A stretch of DNA of 64,000 bases from Caldicoprobacter guelmensis (GCF_016908415.1 NZ_JAFBDW010000005.1:1-64000), one strand, 5' to 3'; shown: positions 51,356 to 60,316, numbered from the stretch's first letter. Made by a program: numbers and translations. The notes: generated from the letters alone by a model not told the origin.

Positions 51356-51475
51356 ATGAAACGCATTATTGAAACTATAGTTAGAGATAAAGAAAGGCAT
51401 CCTGGGGTAGTGTTATTTGTGGTTGGAGCGGCTTTGGTGGCTATTTCAGTGATTTTAAAGAGGATAAAAATATAA
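51356..51475 (+). CDS. Candidate 39-residue membrane protein
   Basis: ATG 51356 to TAA 51473-51475. The product starts MKRIIETIVRDKERHPGVVL and continues with a single hydrophobic segment ending ILKRIKI. It has no clear SD of its own. A good SD at about 51292 instead serves ATG-AAA-TAA (51303-51311), a two-codon ORF. The longer frame may therefore be the remains of a gene whose start has been lost. Unknown function. Confidence 0.35.
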   Translation: MKRIIETIVRDKERHPGVVLFVVGAALVAISVILKRIKI

Positions 51476-51553
51476 GAAGAAGATATAATTGGATTTTTAT
51501 GATAATTTTGCGATAAATACACGCTTGGCAATCGAAAAGATTTAAAACGAAGA

Positions 51554-51594
51554 TTGACAAATAAAAATTAATCGCATAGTATATGCTTATAAGC
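51554..51594 (+). promoter_or_regulatory. Promoter and palindrome before the second arsR
   Basis: TTGACA (51554-51559) and TAGTAT (51577-51582) with a 17-bp spacer, followed by the perfect palindrome GCTTATAAGC (51585-51594) around the expected transcription start, flanked by ATAT on both sides. Confidence 0.6.
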
Positions 51595-51621
51595 GAATAT
51601 AATCATAAAGGTGGTAAGAGA

Positions 51622-52032
51622 ATGAGCCTAATAAAGGTAATAAAAGCATTGTCTGACGAAACACGGCTGCGAATTTTAAACTTATTAAGGTACGGCGAGT
51701 TATGTGTATGCGAAATTGAGACAATTCTAGGCATTACTCAATCTAATGTCTCGCGACACCTTAATAGGTTGATGTATGCCAATATAGTTGACTTTTACAA
51801 GAAGGCACAGTATGTCTATTATAGGATTAATGAGGATACATTAAAGAAGTACAGTTTTATTAGAGATATATTAGAAAATGAGCTGATTAAGGAGGAATTA
51901 TATAAAGCGGATTTGGAAAGATTGAGACAGTATAGGGAAAGCAAGCTTTCCTGTGATGACTTAAGGCGGAATAAGGTTTATTTTGAGAAGGAGAGTCAAA
52001 ATTTATTTGTCGAGGAAGATAAGGGCTTATAA
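51622..52032 (+). CDS. arsR: ArsR-family metalloregulator (second)
   Basis: 136 aa from ATG 51622, which follows SD AAAGGTGG; 13 codons upstream are open but unsupported. Winged HTH with DETRLRILNLLRYGELCVCEIE (ELCVC metal site) and recognition helix TQSNVSRHLNRLM. A longer C-terminal part with a single Cys follows. It should control acr3 through the palindrome at 52061-52088. It differs clearly from the first ArsR, so the two units may respond to different species. Confidence 0.9.
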   Translation: MSLIKVIKALSDETRLRILNLLRYGELCVCEIETILGITQSNVSRHLNRLMYANIVDFYKKAQYVYYRINEDTLKKYSFIRDILENELIKEELYKADLERLRQYRESKLSCDDLRRNKVYFEKESQNLFVEEDKGL

Positions 52033-52060
52033 TTGGAATGGATTTTTAATGTTGAAGAAT

Positions 52061-52088
52061 ATATGATTATATACACATATAATCATAT
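52061..52088. promoter_or_regulatory. Perfect 12-bp palindromic operator upstream of acr3
   Basis: ATATGATTATAT and ATATAATCATAT are exact inverted repeats separated by ACAC. The position, between the second arsR and acr3, is right for ArsR control of acr3. Confidence 0.75.
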
Positions 52089-52149
52089 TAAAGAAGTTTG
52101 GCGAAGAGAAGTGCAAAAAAATATTTGAAATTTGAGGAGGCGCTGGTAT

Positions 52150-53208
52150 ATGGAAAACAGCAATATCAAAGCAAATACCAAAGGATTGGGATTTTTTGAA
52201 AAGTACCTCACCATATGGGTCATATTGTGTATTATAGCAGGCATACTTATTGGGAAGTATATACCATCCATACCCGAAACGCTAAATAAGTTCGAGTACT
52301 ATAATGTTTCCATACCGGTGGCAATATTGATATGGCTCATGATTTATCCCATGATGCTCAAGATAGATTTTGGCAGCGTGGTCAATGCAACCAAGAAGCC
52401 CAAAGGGCTTATAGTGACCTGCGTAACAAACTGGCTTATTAAGCCGTTTACCATGTATTTGATAGCGGCCTTCTTTTTAAAAGTCGTATTTAAGGCATTT
52501 ATACCTGAGAACCTTGCTACAGAATATCTGGCAGGAGCCGTGTTGCTTGGAGCAGCGCCTTGTACGGCGATGGTGTTTGTCTGGAGTTATTTAACCAAAG
52601 GCGATGCTGCATATACTTTGGTACAGGTGGCCGTTAACGACCTTATAATCCTGTTTGCTTTCACTCCCATTGTAGCGTTTTTATTGGGTGTAAGCAACGT
52701 TATGGTGCCCTATGGTACCTTGATACTGTCTACCGTACTTTTTGTGGTTATTCCTTTAACAGCAGGATACTTGACAAGAAAGTATGTTATTAAAAATAAG
52801 GGAATCGAATATTTTGAAAATCAGTTTTTGAAAAAGTTTGACAATACCACTATAGTAGGGTTGCTTCTCACTTTGATCATTATTTTCTCCTTCCAGGGTG
52901 AAATAATCATAAACAATCCAGTGCACATATTGCTTATAGCAGTACCGTTGACCATACAGACCTTCTTCATATTCGGTATTGCATATGGGTGGGCAAAGGC
53001 GTGGAAGTTACCCCATAACATCGCAGCACCAGCAGCAATGATTGGCGCCAGCAACTTTTTCGAGTTAGCTGTCGCAGTTGCAATTTCACTTTTTGGCCTT
53101 CAGTCGGGTGCGGCACTGGCCACGGTGGTGGGGGTACTGACGGAAGTTCCCATTATGTTAACCCTCGTTAAGATAGCCAACAGCACAAGACATTGGTTCA
53201 TAGAATAA
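52150..53208 (+). CDS. acr3: Arsenite efflux transporter Acr3
   Basis: 352 aa, ten membrane helices, Acr3/BASS fold. The family block with the essential Cys is GAVLLGAAPCTAMVFVWS (about residue 140), and GASNFFELAVAVAI lies near residue 300. It exports As(OH)3 using the proton gradient. ATG 52150 is used: SD GAGGAGGCG lies at 52132-52140, inside a longer open frame that begins TTG 52132. It follows the second arsR. Confidence 0.94.
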   Translation: MENSNIKANTKGLGFFEKYLTIWVILCIIAGILIGKYIPSIPETLNKFEYYNVSIPVAILIWLMIYPMMLKIDFGSVVNATKKPKGLIVTCVTNWLIKPFTMYLIAAFFLKVVFKAFIPENLATEYLAGAVLLGAAPCTAMVFVWSYLTKGDAAYTLVQVAVNDLIILFAFTPIVAFLLGVSNVMVPYGTLILSTVLFVVIPLTAGYLTRKYVIKNKGIEYFENQFLKKFDNTTIVGLLLTLIIIFSFQGEIIINNPVHILLIAVPLTIQTFFIFGIAYGWAKAWKLPHNIAAPAAMIGASNFFELAVAVAISLFGLQSGAALATVVGVLTEVPIMLTLVKIANSTRHWFIE

Positions 53209-53301
53209 AAAAAGGATTTCAAGGTATAAAGTAACACGATTTTATTAAATATGGTAAAGTTTTGTTAGAGGACAATTGTTTGTGAATTTTAAAATAGAAG
53301 C

Positions 53302-53827
53302 TCATTCTCTTTTTAACGTCAATACGACTACTTCTGGACGGTTGAAAAGTCTTTGGGGGGCAATGCTGTTGCCCAGCCCCCGACTGACAACCATAACGCT
53401 GTTTTCCTTCTCGTATTTACCTGCCGTGTATGTGGGAAACAGTCCTTGTTCGGGGGCGATTAATCTCCCTATAAAGGGGAGTCTCACCTGCCCTCCATGG
53501 GCATGCCCTGATAAAACCACGTCAAACCCATAGCTCAGGTTTTTCGCTTTTGATTATGGGTACAAGGTATTTCTGTTCCCTGCCAAATTCTTTGCTGTGA
53601 AGGTCGGATATATGGATTATTTTATATCCATCAAACCCATCGGGCAGTTTACTAGATTCAACATTAATGCGCGTAATAGTTATTAAATTGTTTTCACAAT
53701 ATAGAAATACAAACATGCTGATTATGACAGCAGCCAAAGTTACTACCTTTTTGGCATTTTTATTTGCCTTCCATCGTAGAGAAGTGCAAAAGAAAGTATT
53801 TAAATTTCTTAGCTTCAAATGTATCAC
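53302..53827 (-). pseudogene. Metallophosphoesterase (YkuE-like) with internal deletion
   Basis: The upstream part (53522-53827) encodes an N-terminal membrane anchor and KIIHISDLHSKEFG, the first metal motif. The downstream part (53302-53520) encodes VLSGHAHGGQVRLPFIGR and the C-terminal strands. Between them the usual GD, GNH and middle region of about 100 residues is missing, and the two parts are in different frames. The remnant is about 170 codons against about 270-290 for intact relatives. It lies between two repeat blocks. Non-functional as it stands. Confidence 0.85.
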
Positions 53828-54008
53828 CCCTGATTCAAGGTTATCTGCCAGAAGTATCAGCTAATATTATATTCTAATATAGAGAATATTGCTATAAGAG
53901 ATTATTGGTTCCTCGGTATAATCAGGTAGGGTTTGTATTTACGGCAAGTCAAGTAATAATATATGTAAATTTATGGAGATGTATTAAAATTATGTTTGAT
54001 TTAAGTGC

Positions 54009-54245
54009 TAGCCATAAAATCTGATAGTATGGTATAATAGTTTTTGGTAGGGTATATTTGGTATTTAAAAGAAAGACTAATGTTGACTTCTTTGTTTTAA
54101 TAAATACAATGCACTAGCAAAAACATCATAAAATAGCAGTTCAACATTGTATTAACGGGAACTCATATGGGGTTAGAAGGTTGATAAAAGGATGATAAGG
54201 CAAGCCTTGTAAACATTATAAGAGAAGGACTGGGGTGAGGTTACT
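54009..54245 (+). repeat. Decayed copy B of the MNT locus (5' flank plus 3' end)
   Basis: 54009-54165 repeats the MNT 5' flank (copy A, 46569-46752). It then joins directly to GGATGATAAGGCAAGCCTTG and AACATTATAAGAGAAGGACT (54191-54229), which correspond to the last 65 bases of the MNT gene (46994-47050). About 240 bp of the coding sequence is absent. The GGGGTGAG that serves the HEPN gene in copy A now lies in front of the gene at 54246. Confidence 0.72.
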
Positions 54246-54797
54246 ATGAATCAAAAGGGTTTCACACAATTATACTGGGGATTTCTATTTATAATGTTGG
54301 ATTTTAGGATACAAGGCGTTGATATTCTACCGGATATTGTGGGATATATATTTTTTGCTTCGGGTTTCAGGGCTCTCGCTTCAAATAGTGAGTATTTCAA
54401 TAAAGCTTCCGGGCTAAATATCCCAATGATTATACTGTCCATTTTTTCAATATATGAAAAACCTGTTCAGGGCTCAGGAATAAACATTAATTTTGGTGCT
54501 TCAGGTATACTAGGTATATTAATAGGTGTTGTTTCGTTGATACTGGAATTATCTATTGTATACTACTTATTTATGGGGATCAAGGAAATGAGCAACAATG
54601 TCTACCAGGATATATATGAAGAGGCTGATAGACGGTGGAGTCAGTACTTGATGCTACAGATCGCAGTTTTGCTTGGATTTATTGTAGCCTTTATTCCTGT
54701 GGTAAATTTTGTGTATATTATAGGTGTGTTTGTAGCCTCCATTATTTTAATGTTTATTATTTTGGGTTTTTTGAAGAGATGTGGAGAAAAGTTATAA
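54246..54797 (+). CDS. Uncharacterised membrane protein, about four to five helices
   Basis: 183 aa. Hydrophobic segments lie at about 10-30, 55-75, 85-110, 130-155 and 158-178. Motifs are few: FIMLDFRIQGVDILPDIVGY near the start and an acidic EEADRRW loop before the last two helices. I do not recognise a characterised family. ATG 54246 uses the SD GGGGTGAGG that comes from the decayed MNT copy. Alone between that repeat and an esterase. Confidence 0.72.
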   Translation: MNQKGFTQLYWGFLFIMLDFRIQGVDILPDIVGYIFFASGFRALASNSEYFNKASGLNIPMIILSIFSIYEKPVQGSGININFGASGILGILIGVVSLILELSIVYYLFMGIKEMSNNVYQDIYEEADRRWSQYLMLQIAVLLGFIVAFIPVVNFVYIIGVFVASIILMFIILGFLKRCGEKL

Positions 54798-54838
54798 AAT
54801 CTGTAGCCACAAACAGTGTGGTGGGGGATATATAGAGT

Positions 54839-54952
54839 GTGAAAGTACCCGATACATTATAAGATATCATAAAGTCGTATGATGAAAAGAGGAATGTGGA
54901 TTATCAGCTAGCTGTAATATACCAAGTGGGGGTATCGATATTCGGAGGGTGA
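54839..54952 (+). pseudogene. Possible remnant of a coding sequence
   Basis: One frame reads VKVPDTL, a stop, then DIIKSYDEKRNVDYQLAVIY and QVGVSIFGG before a second stop. The composition is protein-like on both sides of the single stop. No family is recognised, and it may be chance in the 200-bp gap. Confidence 0.2.
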
Positions 54953-54996
54953 CCAATGGGATAGCACTGTAATCTGCCCGACACCAGACTTGCATA

Positions 54997-55680
54997 TTAA
55001 CTGTGCTGCTCAATGAAAGTTTGTATATCGTTGAAAAGTTCGCCTGCAATGGGGCTGTGGCATATAAAATGATTGGCTCTCTGATAAAACTTTATAATTT
55101 TGTTTGGTGAATTGGTATTATGATAGATATACAAAGCACTTTTGGGTAGCACTACATCATCTTCCATTGCCTGAGCCACAAATAAAGGATAGCATAAATC
55201 CTTAAATTTGAATTTTGTATTGTTTAAGAGTTTCAGAAATTCTATTAAAGCTGAGAAAGGGATTTTGATGGAGGATAGGATACAGGACCTTAGATAATCA
55301 AATTTCCCTGCCTTTAGGTCATCCACTAAATTTTTGACCATACTGCTGAAATTTACAGGGTATATAGGGGTGTTTACGGTAATGACGCCTTTAATGTTGT
55401 GGGAATGGGGTAAATTTGCGGCAATCAGTCCACCCATTGAAAAACCTACTATAAATATATCTTGACAAAATCTGCTTAATTGCTCAAACGCTCTTTCCCC
55501 CGATTCGATCCACTCACGATATGAAACACCCTGTAAGTCACTTTTGTTGCCGGTGTGTCCTTTTAACTGCGCTGAAAAGGTGGTGATTCCCCTTGCTTGC
55601 ATGTATTTGGCCAAAGGAGCAACTTCGGCCGGTCTTCCTCCCAGGCCGTGTATTAATAAACAACCAATTTTATTTTTCAT
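54997..55680 (-). CDS. Alpha/beta-hydrolase, carboxylesterase Est30-like
   Basis: 227 aa. HGLGGRPAEV oxyanion segment near the start, nucleophile elbow GFSMGG (about residue 95), catalytic Asp in AMEDDVVLP and His in RANHFIC. It resembles small thermostable carboxylesterases of Bacillota that hydrolyse short acyl esters; in this context it could deacylate xylan fragments, but that is inference. SD AAGGAGAG precedes the ATG. Confidence 0.86.
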   Translation of the reverse strand: MKNKIGCLLIHGLGGRPAEVAPLAKYMQARGITTFSAQLKGHTGNKSDLQGVSYREWIESGERAFEQLSRFCQDIFIVGFSMGGLIAANLPHSHNIKGVITVNTPIYPVNFSSMVKNLVDDLKAGKFDYLRSCILSSIKIPFSALIEFLKLLNNTKFKFKDLCYPLFVAQAMEDDVVLPKSALYIYHNTNSPNKIIKFYQRANHFICHSPIAGELFNDIQTFIEQHS

Positions 55681-56045
55681 ATTACGGTTCTCTCCTTGAA
55701 TTTAAGTATGATAAATATATTATTCGCTGGTGTGTCAACTAGATATGTATGATTTTAGCCGTGAGGAATAAATTTTCTGGGTCATATAACATGGTTTTTA
55801 TCTGTATGTTGTGTTAAATTTTTACTGCAAAGGTCATAATAACTTTAAACAGCATCACAAAATTGGGCAGTCTAGATAATACCTGCGAGGTTTTAGCTTA
55901 CACCATCTAATAAGTAAAGCTTTAATATATGGAAGTCTGCATATGAAAGGCGTCAATAAAGTCGGAGTGAAGCTCCAAAGCTGAACCCCGAAATATAAAG
56001 CTGGCTTTTTGAGAATATCCTAAAAGAAGGGGGAGACATGGCTGT
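55681..56045. other. Unassigned 365-bp intergenic region
   Basis: AT-rich, between divergent genes. It should hold the promoters of the esterase and the phosphotriesterase-family gene, but I could not find a convincing -35/-10 pair. Near its end ATG-GCT-GTA-TGA (56038-56049) is a three-codon ORF that overlaps the ATG of the next gene. Confidence 0.4.
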
Positions 56046-56960
56046 ATGAAAAGGCTTATTACAACTCTTGGAGAGAGAAATTCTGAAGAGATGGGATTTA
56101 TACTTTCCCATGAGCATGTGTTTGTTGACCTGCGAACATGGGATACTCCCGGATACGCTGAGGCAGACGTTGACCATGTTGTAAGGCAGGTTGCACCCGC
56201 GTTGGTTAAAGCAAAGGGATCGGGAATAACGGCTATTGTGGAATGTTCAACCGTAGGGGTTGGCAGACGGGCTGATATTGTCAAAGCCGTATCCGAGGCA
56301 GCATCATTCCCTATACTGGTTCCCACGGGGGTATACAGAGAACCGTGGATCCCACGTTGGGTACATGATGCCGAGGAACAAGAGCTGAAAGAATGGATGG
56401 AAGGTGAACTTAACGGGGACATTGAAGGAAGCGGTGTCCGGGCCGGTTGGATCAAGCTGAGCGCGGGTGATGAGGGACTAACAGAATGCGAAAAAAAGGT
56501 TTTGAGGGCAGCGGCAAAAGCAGGAGTTGCCACAAACGCGGTTATAGGCAGCCATACCATAAAAGGCAGTGTGGTGAAAGAGCAGCTGGATATAATTGAA
56601 AAAGCGGGATATGAGGCAAACCGTTTCATCTGGATCCATGCACAGGCCGAGACAGATTTTGAAATTCATCTTGAGGTGGCAAGAAGAGGGGCATGGATTA
56701 GCTATGACGGCATTGGTGTCGGAAATGAGGAGCTATATATTAATCTTATAAGAAGGATGCTTGATGCAGGTTACGGGAAGAGAATACTGTTAAGTCAGGA
56801 CAGAGTTGGGTATATGTGTGGCCAGCCTGAGGGGAATTATCCCCAGCCTTATACATATATTTGTGACCAATTTCTGCCCAAACTGCATCTTGCAGGAATT
56901 GATAAAAATACCATTAATGAGATTATGACGGTGAATCCGTTTAATGCATTTGCAAGATAG
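56046..56960 (+). CDS. Phosphotriesterase-family metal-dependent hydrolase
   Basis: 304 aa, amidohydrolase TIM barrel. Metal residues are visible in SHEHVFVDLR (H-x-H), AGWIKLSAGDEG (the Lys expected to be carbamylated), GSHT, WIHAQAETD and LSQDR (terminal Asp). Such proteins hydrolyse lactones or phosphoesters rather than pesticides in most bacteria. The next gene is a beta-xylosidase, so a sugar lactone is possible. The SD GGGGGAG is rather far (12 bases) from ATG 56046. Confidence 0.85.
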   Translation: MKRLITTLGERNSEEMGFILSHEHVFVDLRTWDTPGYAEADVDHVVRQVAPALVKAKGSGITAIVECSTVGVGRRADIVKAVSEAASFPILVPTGVYREPWIPRWVHDAEEQELKEWMEGELNGDIEGSGVRAGWIKLSAGDEGLTECEKKVLRAAAKAGVATNAVIGSHTIKGSVVKEQLDIIEKAGYEANRFIWIHAQAETDFEIHLEVARRGAWISYDGIGVGNEELYINLIRRMLDAGYGKRILLSQDRVGYMCGQPEGNYPQPYTYICDQFLPKLHLAGIDKNTINEIMTVNPFNAFAR

Positions 56961-57189
56961 GCATGTTTTTTGATGGCATTGAAAAATTAAAATGCTTATG
57001 CAGTATTTATGCTAATTTTACGAAAAAAACCGTAAATAAATCTTTTTCGTTTATCCCTTGTTTGAAACCATATTTTATTTCCTTTATAAGTGCTAATATG
57101 ATCCTGAAATATATTACTTATATTATGGAGATTTTGGCTTTTGTTTGTTATAATGAAATCAATCAGGTATGAAGGAGGTTTTAAGCACG

Positions 57190-59106
57190 ATGGAGTATCA
57201 TGTAGCAAAAAACGGCTCAGATCAAGGCAAAGGAACTTTGCAAGACCCATTTTTAACCATAAATAAAGCTGCTTCTGTTGCCATGCCTGGTGACACCGTT
57301 ATAGTTCATGAAGGAGTATATCGAGAATGGGTCAAGCCTAAGTATAAAGGGTTGAGCGACAAAAGGAGAATCACCTACAAAGCAGCAGAAGGTGAAAGAG
57401 TAGTTATCAAGGGCTCTGAGCGGATTCAAACCTGGCAGCATGTGGAAGGGAATATATGGAAGTGCGTGCTGCCCAATTCCTTTTTTGGTGACTTCAACCC
57501 CTATAAGGAAGAGATATTTGGAGACTGGCTTATTACAGTGGAGGAAAAGAAGCATTTGGGCGAGGTATACCTAAATGGCATGTCCTTTTATGAGGTCAGC
57601 AGTTATGAGCAATTGCTCAATCCACAGGTCAGGACAGAGGTGCTGGATCATTGGACTAAAAAAGTTGTTCCTGTTCACAACCCGGAACAGACAAAATATG
57701 TGTGGTATGCTGAAGTAGACGCTGAGAAGACAACAATTTATGCAAATTTTCATGGTGCTAATCCCAATGAGGAATTTGTTGAAATCAATGTACGCAGGTC
57801 TTGTTTCTATCCCACCGAAACAGGTATAGATTATATAACTGTTAAGGGTTTCGAGATGGCACATGCAGCCACGCCATGGGCACCCCCCACAGCTGACCAA
57901 CCGGGTCTAATTGGCCCAAATTGGAGTAAGGGTTGGATAATTGAAGACAATATTATCCATGATGCCAAATGCAGCGCTATCAGCATCGGCAAAGAAGGCA
58001 CAACGGGGCACCTCTACCGTTCCATCCGAAAGGACAAACCCGGGTATCAATACCAGTTGGAAGCTGTTTTCAGCGCTGAACGCAGTGGCTGGTCCAAAGA
58101 AAAGATAGGGTCACATATTATCCGAAATAATGTGATTTACGACTGCGGTCAAAATGCAATTGTGGGCCACTTAGGATGTGTGTTCAGCAAGATCTATAAT
58201 AATCATATTTATAACATCGGTATAAAACGTGAATTTTATGGTCATGAAATTGCAGGCATAAAGCTGCACGCTGCTATTGATGTGCAGATTTACCATAACC
58301 GCATTCATAATTGCTCTTTAGGGTTATGGTTGGATTGGGAAGCCCAGGGGACAAGGGTGAGCAAAAACCTGTTTTATCACAACAACAGGGATTTGTTTGT
58401 AGAGGTAAGCCATGGGCCTTACGTGGTGGATAATAATATATTGGCTTCTGAATATGCTATTGATAATATGTCCCAGGGCGGTGCTTATATAAACAATTTA
58501 ATCGCCGGAAAGATGGTTCATCGTAAAGTGTTAAATCGTTCTACACAGTATCATCTTCCGCATAGCACAAAGGTTGCAGGTTTTGCATTTGTCTACGGTG
58601 GGGACGATCGTTTTTATAACAATATATTCATTGGGAAAGAAGGGTTAGAAAATGTAGGCACTTCCCATTATAACGGTTATACCACTTCTTTAGAAGAGTA
58701 TATAGAAAAGGTCCACGAAAGACACGGCGATGTTGAAGTATTTCAAATGGTTGAACAGCCGGTTTATATCAACAAAAATGCATACTTCAATGGGGCTGAG
58801 CCTTTTGAAAGGGAAAAAGAGAAGTTAGTTGATAGAGACTTTGATCCAAAGCTCAGCATCATCGATAAAGGAGAAGAGGTCTATCTTTCCTGCCAGCTGC
58901 CTGACAGCTTTGAGGACATTGCAGGGGAGATTCACTCAACAAAGACGTTGGAGAGAGTACGTATTGTTGATGCTGAGTTTGAAAATCCCGATGGAAGTGA
59001 ATTAATTCTAGATACCGATTTTCTAGATAACAGGAGATGTGAAAATAGTCCAATAGGTCCTATTACACTTTTGAAAAAAGGCAATAATTATATCAGAGTC
59101 TGGTAA
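57190..59106 (+). CDS. xylC: Beta-xylosidase of family GH120
   Basis: 638 aa, right-handed parallel beta-helix. By recall it is very similar to the Thermoanaerobacterium XylC beta-xylosidase (same length, start MEYHVAKNGSDQGKGTL). The known catalytic pair falls at the same positions: Asp382 in LWLDWEAQG (nucleophile) and Glu405 in FVEVSHG (acid/base). No signal peptide, so it acts in the cytoplasm on imported xylo-oligosaccharides. ATG 57190 has SD AAGGAGGT; an ATG at 57169 precedes that SD. A strong terminator follows. Confidence 0.92.
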   Translation: MEYHVAKNGSDQGKGTLQDPFLTINKAASVAMPGDTVIVHEGVYREWVKPKYKGLSDKRRITYKAAEGERVVIKGSERIQTWQHVEGNIWKCVLPNSFFGDFNPYKEEIFGDWLITVEEKKHLGEVYLNGMSFYEVSSYEQLLNPQVRTEVLDHWTKKVVPVHNPEQTKYVWYAEVDAEKTTIYANFHGANPNEEFVEINVRRSCFYPTETGIDYITVKGFEMAHAATPWAPPTADQPGLIGPNWSKGWIIEDNIIHDAKCSAISIGKEGTTGHLYRSIRKDKPGYQYQLEAVFSAERSGWSKEKIGSHIIRNNVIYDCGQNAIVGHLGCVFSKIYNNHIYNIGIKREFYGHEIAGIKLHAAIDVQIYHNRIHNCSLGLWLDWEAQGTRVSKNLFYHNNRDLFVEVSHGPYVVDNNILASEYAIDNMSQGGAYINNLIAGKMVHRKVLNRSTQYHLPHSTKVAGFAFVYGGDDRFYNNIFIGKEGLENVGTSHYNGYTTSLEEYIEKVHERHGDVEVFQMVEQPVYINKNAYFNGAEPFEREKEKLVDRDFDPKLSIIDKGEEVYLSCQLPDSFEDIAGEIHSTKTLERVRIVDAEFENPDGSELILDTDFLDNRRCENSPIGPITLLKKGNNYIRVW

Positions 59107-59119
59107 ATTCCTTAAGCAG

Positions 59120-59159
59120 AGAAGCCTTATACCCTGGTTTACGGGTATAAGGCTTTTTT
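59120..59159 (+). terminator. Terminator after the GH120 gene
   Basis: AAGCCTTATACCC and GGGTATAAGGCTT form a 13-bp perfect stem with an 8-base loop, followed by TTTTTT. Confidence 0.95.
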
Positions 59160-59368
59160 GACAAATGGGATAGATTCACCCAAGCCAGATGGTTAAATCT
59201 TGTCAGACTAGTCCTTTATCTCCAGTTAATATTTAAATCTTGGAAGAGTTAAATATATTTTGAGTAACCTGTTTATTTGTGTTTCAAGATGGTATAATAT
59301 AATAAACAAAAAAGTATTAAAATACGGTCTGTCAACTCATTTGCAGCCGTATGAAGGGGGAGCCAATA

Positions 59369-60202
59369 ATGAAATATAAGGTCATTGCAGATAGTGGCTG
59401 CGACACAAAACAGGCCTATGGTGAGAAACTCAACATCAATATTGTACCGCTTACAATATCTCTTGGTGATAAGGTATATACAGATGATGACTCTCTGGAT
59501 TTGGATAGCATGTTAAATGTCATGAACGAAAGTCAAACTGCTCCTAAGACTTCCTGTCCTTCCCCCGGAGACTTCATGCAAGCTTTTGAAGGAGAGGAAG
59601 AGCACGTGTTTGTTGTAACCCTATCTTCAAAGCTCAGCGGCGCTTTTGCCAGCGCTGTTATGGCTAAGGAGATGTTCTTAGAACAAAAGAAAAAATTTAT
59701 ACACGTATTTGATTCCATGAGCGCTTCGGTGGGTGAAACCCTTGTGAGCATCAAGATTCACAAGCTGGTAGAACAAGGATTGGGCGAATTAGAGATTGTC
59801 AAAGCTGTCAACAAGTATATAAAAGAGATGAAGACCTTTTTTTTGATCGACTCGCTGGATAACCTAATCAAAGCCGGAAGGATAAACAAGCTGGTGGGCA
59901 GAGTTGCTTCGACGCTTAACATAAAACCCATAATGGGTGGACATCAAGGCGAAATCACGTTGATTGAGAATAACAGAGGCTACCGCAAAGCGTTTAACCG
60001 GTTAATTGAAATTATAGGGGAAATAGGACAAAATATTGAGGAGAAGACGTTGGGAATAGCCCACTGTAATTGCCTAAAGAGAGCTCAAGAATTCCGAGAT
60101 GAGGTCCTGAAAAGGTATAACTTCAAAGACGTAATAATCGTCAGAATGAATGGTTTAAGCTCGGTGTATGCTAACGAAGGGGGCATTGTGATTGCTTTTT
60201 AA
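59369..60202 (+). CDS. DegV-family fatty-acid-binding protein
   Basis: 277 aa, normal DegV length. IADSGCDTKQAYGEKLNI at the start, TSCPSPGDFMQAF and VTLSSKLSGAFASAVMA are the conserved lipid-head-group binding segments. DegV/FakB proteins present fatty acids to a kinase (FakA), which is not in the window. ATG 59369 follows SD AAGGGGGAG; six codons upstream are open. A TATAAT lies at 59293. Confidence 0.9.
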   Translation: MKYKVIADSGCDTKQAYGEKLNINIVPLTISLGDKVYTDDDSLDLDSMLNVMNESQTAPKTSCPSPGDFMQAFEGEEEHVFVVTLSSKLSGAFASAVMAKEMFLEQKKKFIHVFDSMSASVGETLVSIKIHKLVEQGLGELEIVKAVNKYIKEMKTFFLIDSLDNLIKAGRINKLVGRVASTLNIKPIMGGHQGEITLIENNRGYRKAFNRLIEIIGEIGQNIEEKTLGIAHCNCLKRAQEFRDEVLKRYNFKDVIIVRMNGLSSVYANEGGIVIAF

Positions 60203-60254
60203 TGTTAACGTCTTTTATTCTTTTATATTTATAGCATTTATAGCATAGAAATAA

Positions 60255-60283
60255 GGTACTGCAGATGTAAAATCTGCAGTACC
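60255..60283. terminator. Palindrome between convergent degV and cupin genes
   Basis: GGTACTGCAGAT and ATCTGCAGTACC form a 12-bp perfect stem with loop GTAAA. The flanks are only modestly T-rich. Its place between convergent genes suggests a two-way terminator. Confidence 0.65.
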
Positions 60284-60316
60284 TAGTATTATCTATAAGA
60301 TCAAGTTAAACTTTTA

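Noticed and set aside
51331..51531. 66-codon minus-strand ORF in the arsenic island
   Set aside because: It is antisense to the small plus-strand membrane ORF and promoter region, has no SD and no recognisable domain.
53276..53533. Plus-strand ORF of 85 codons
   Set aside because: It is the complement of the metallophosphoesterase remnant, whose minus-strand motifs are clear.
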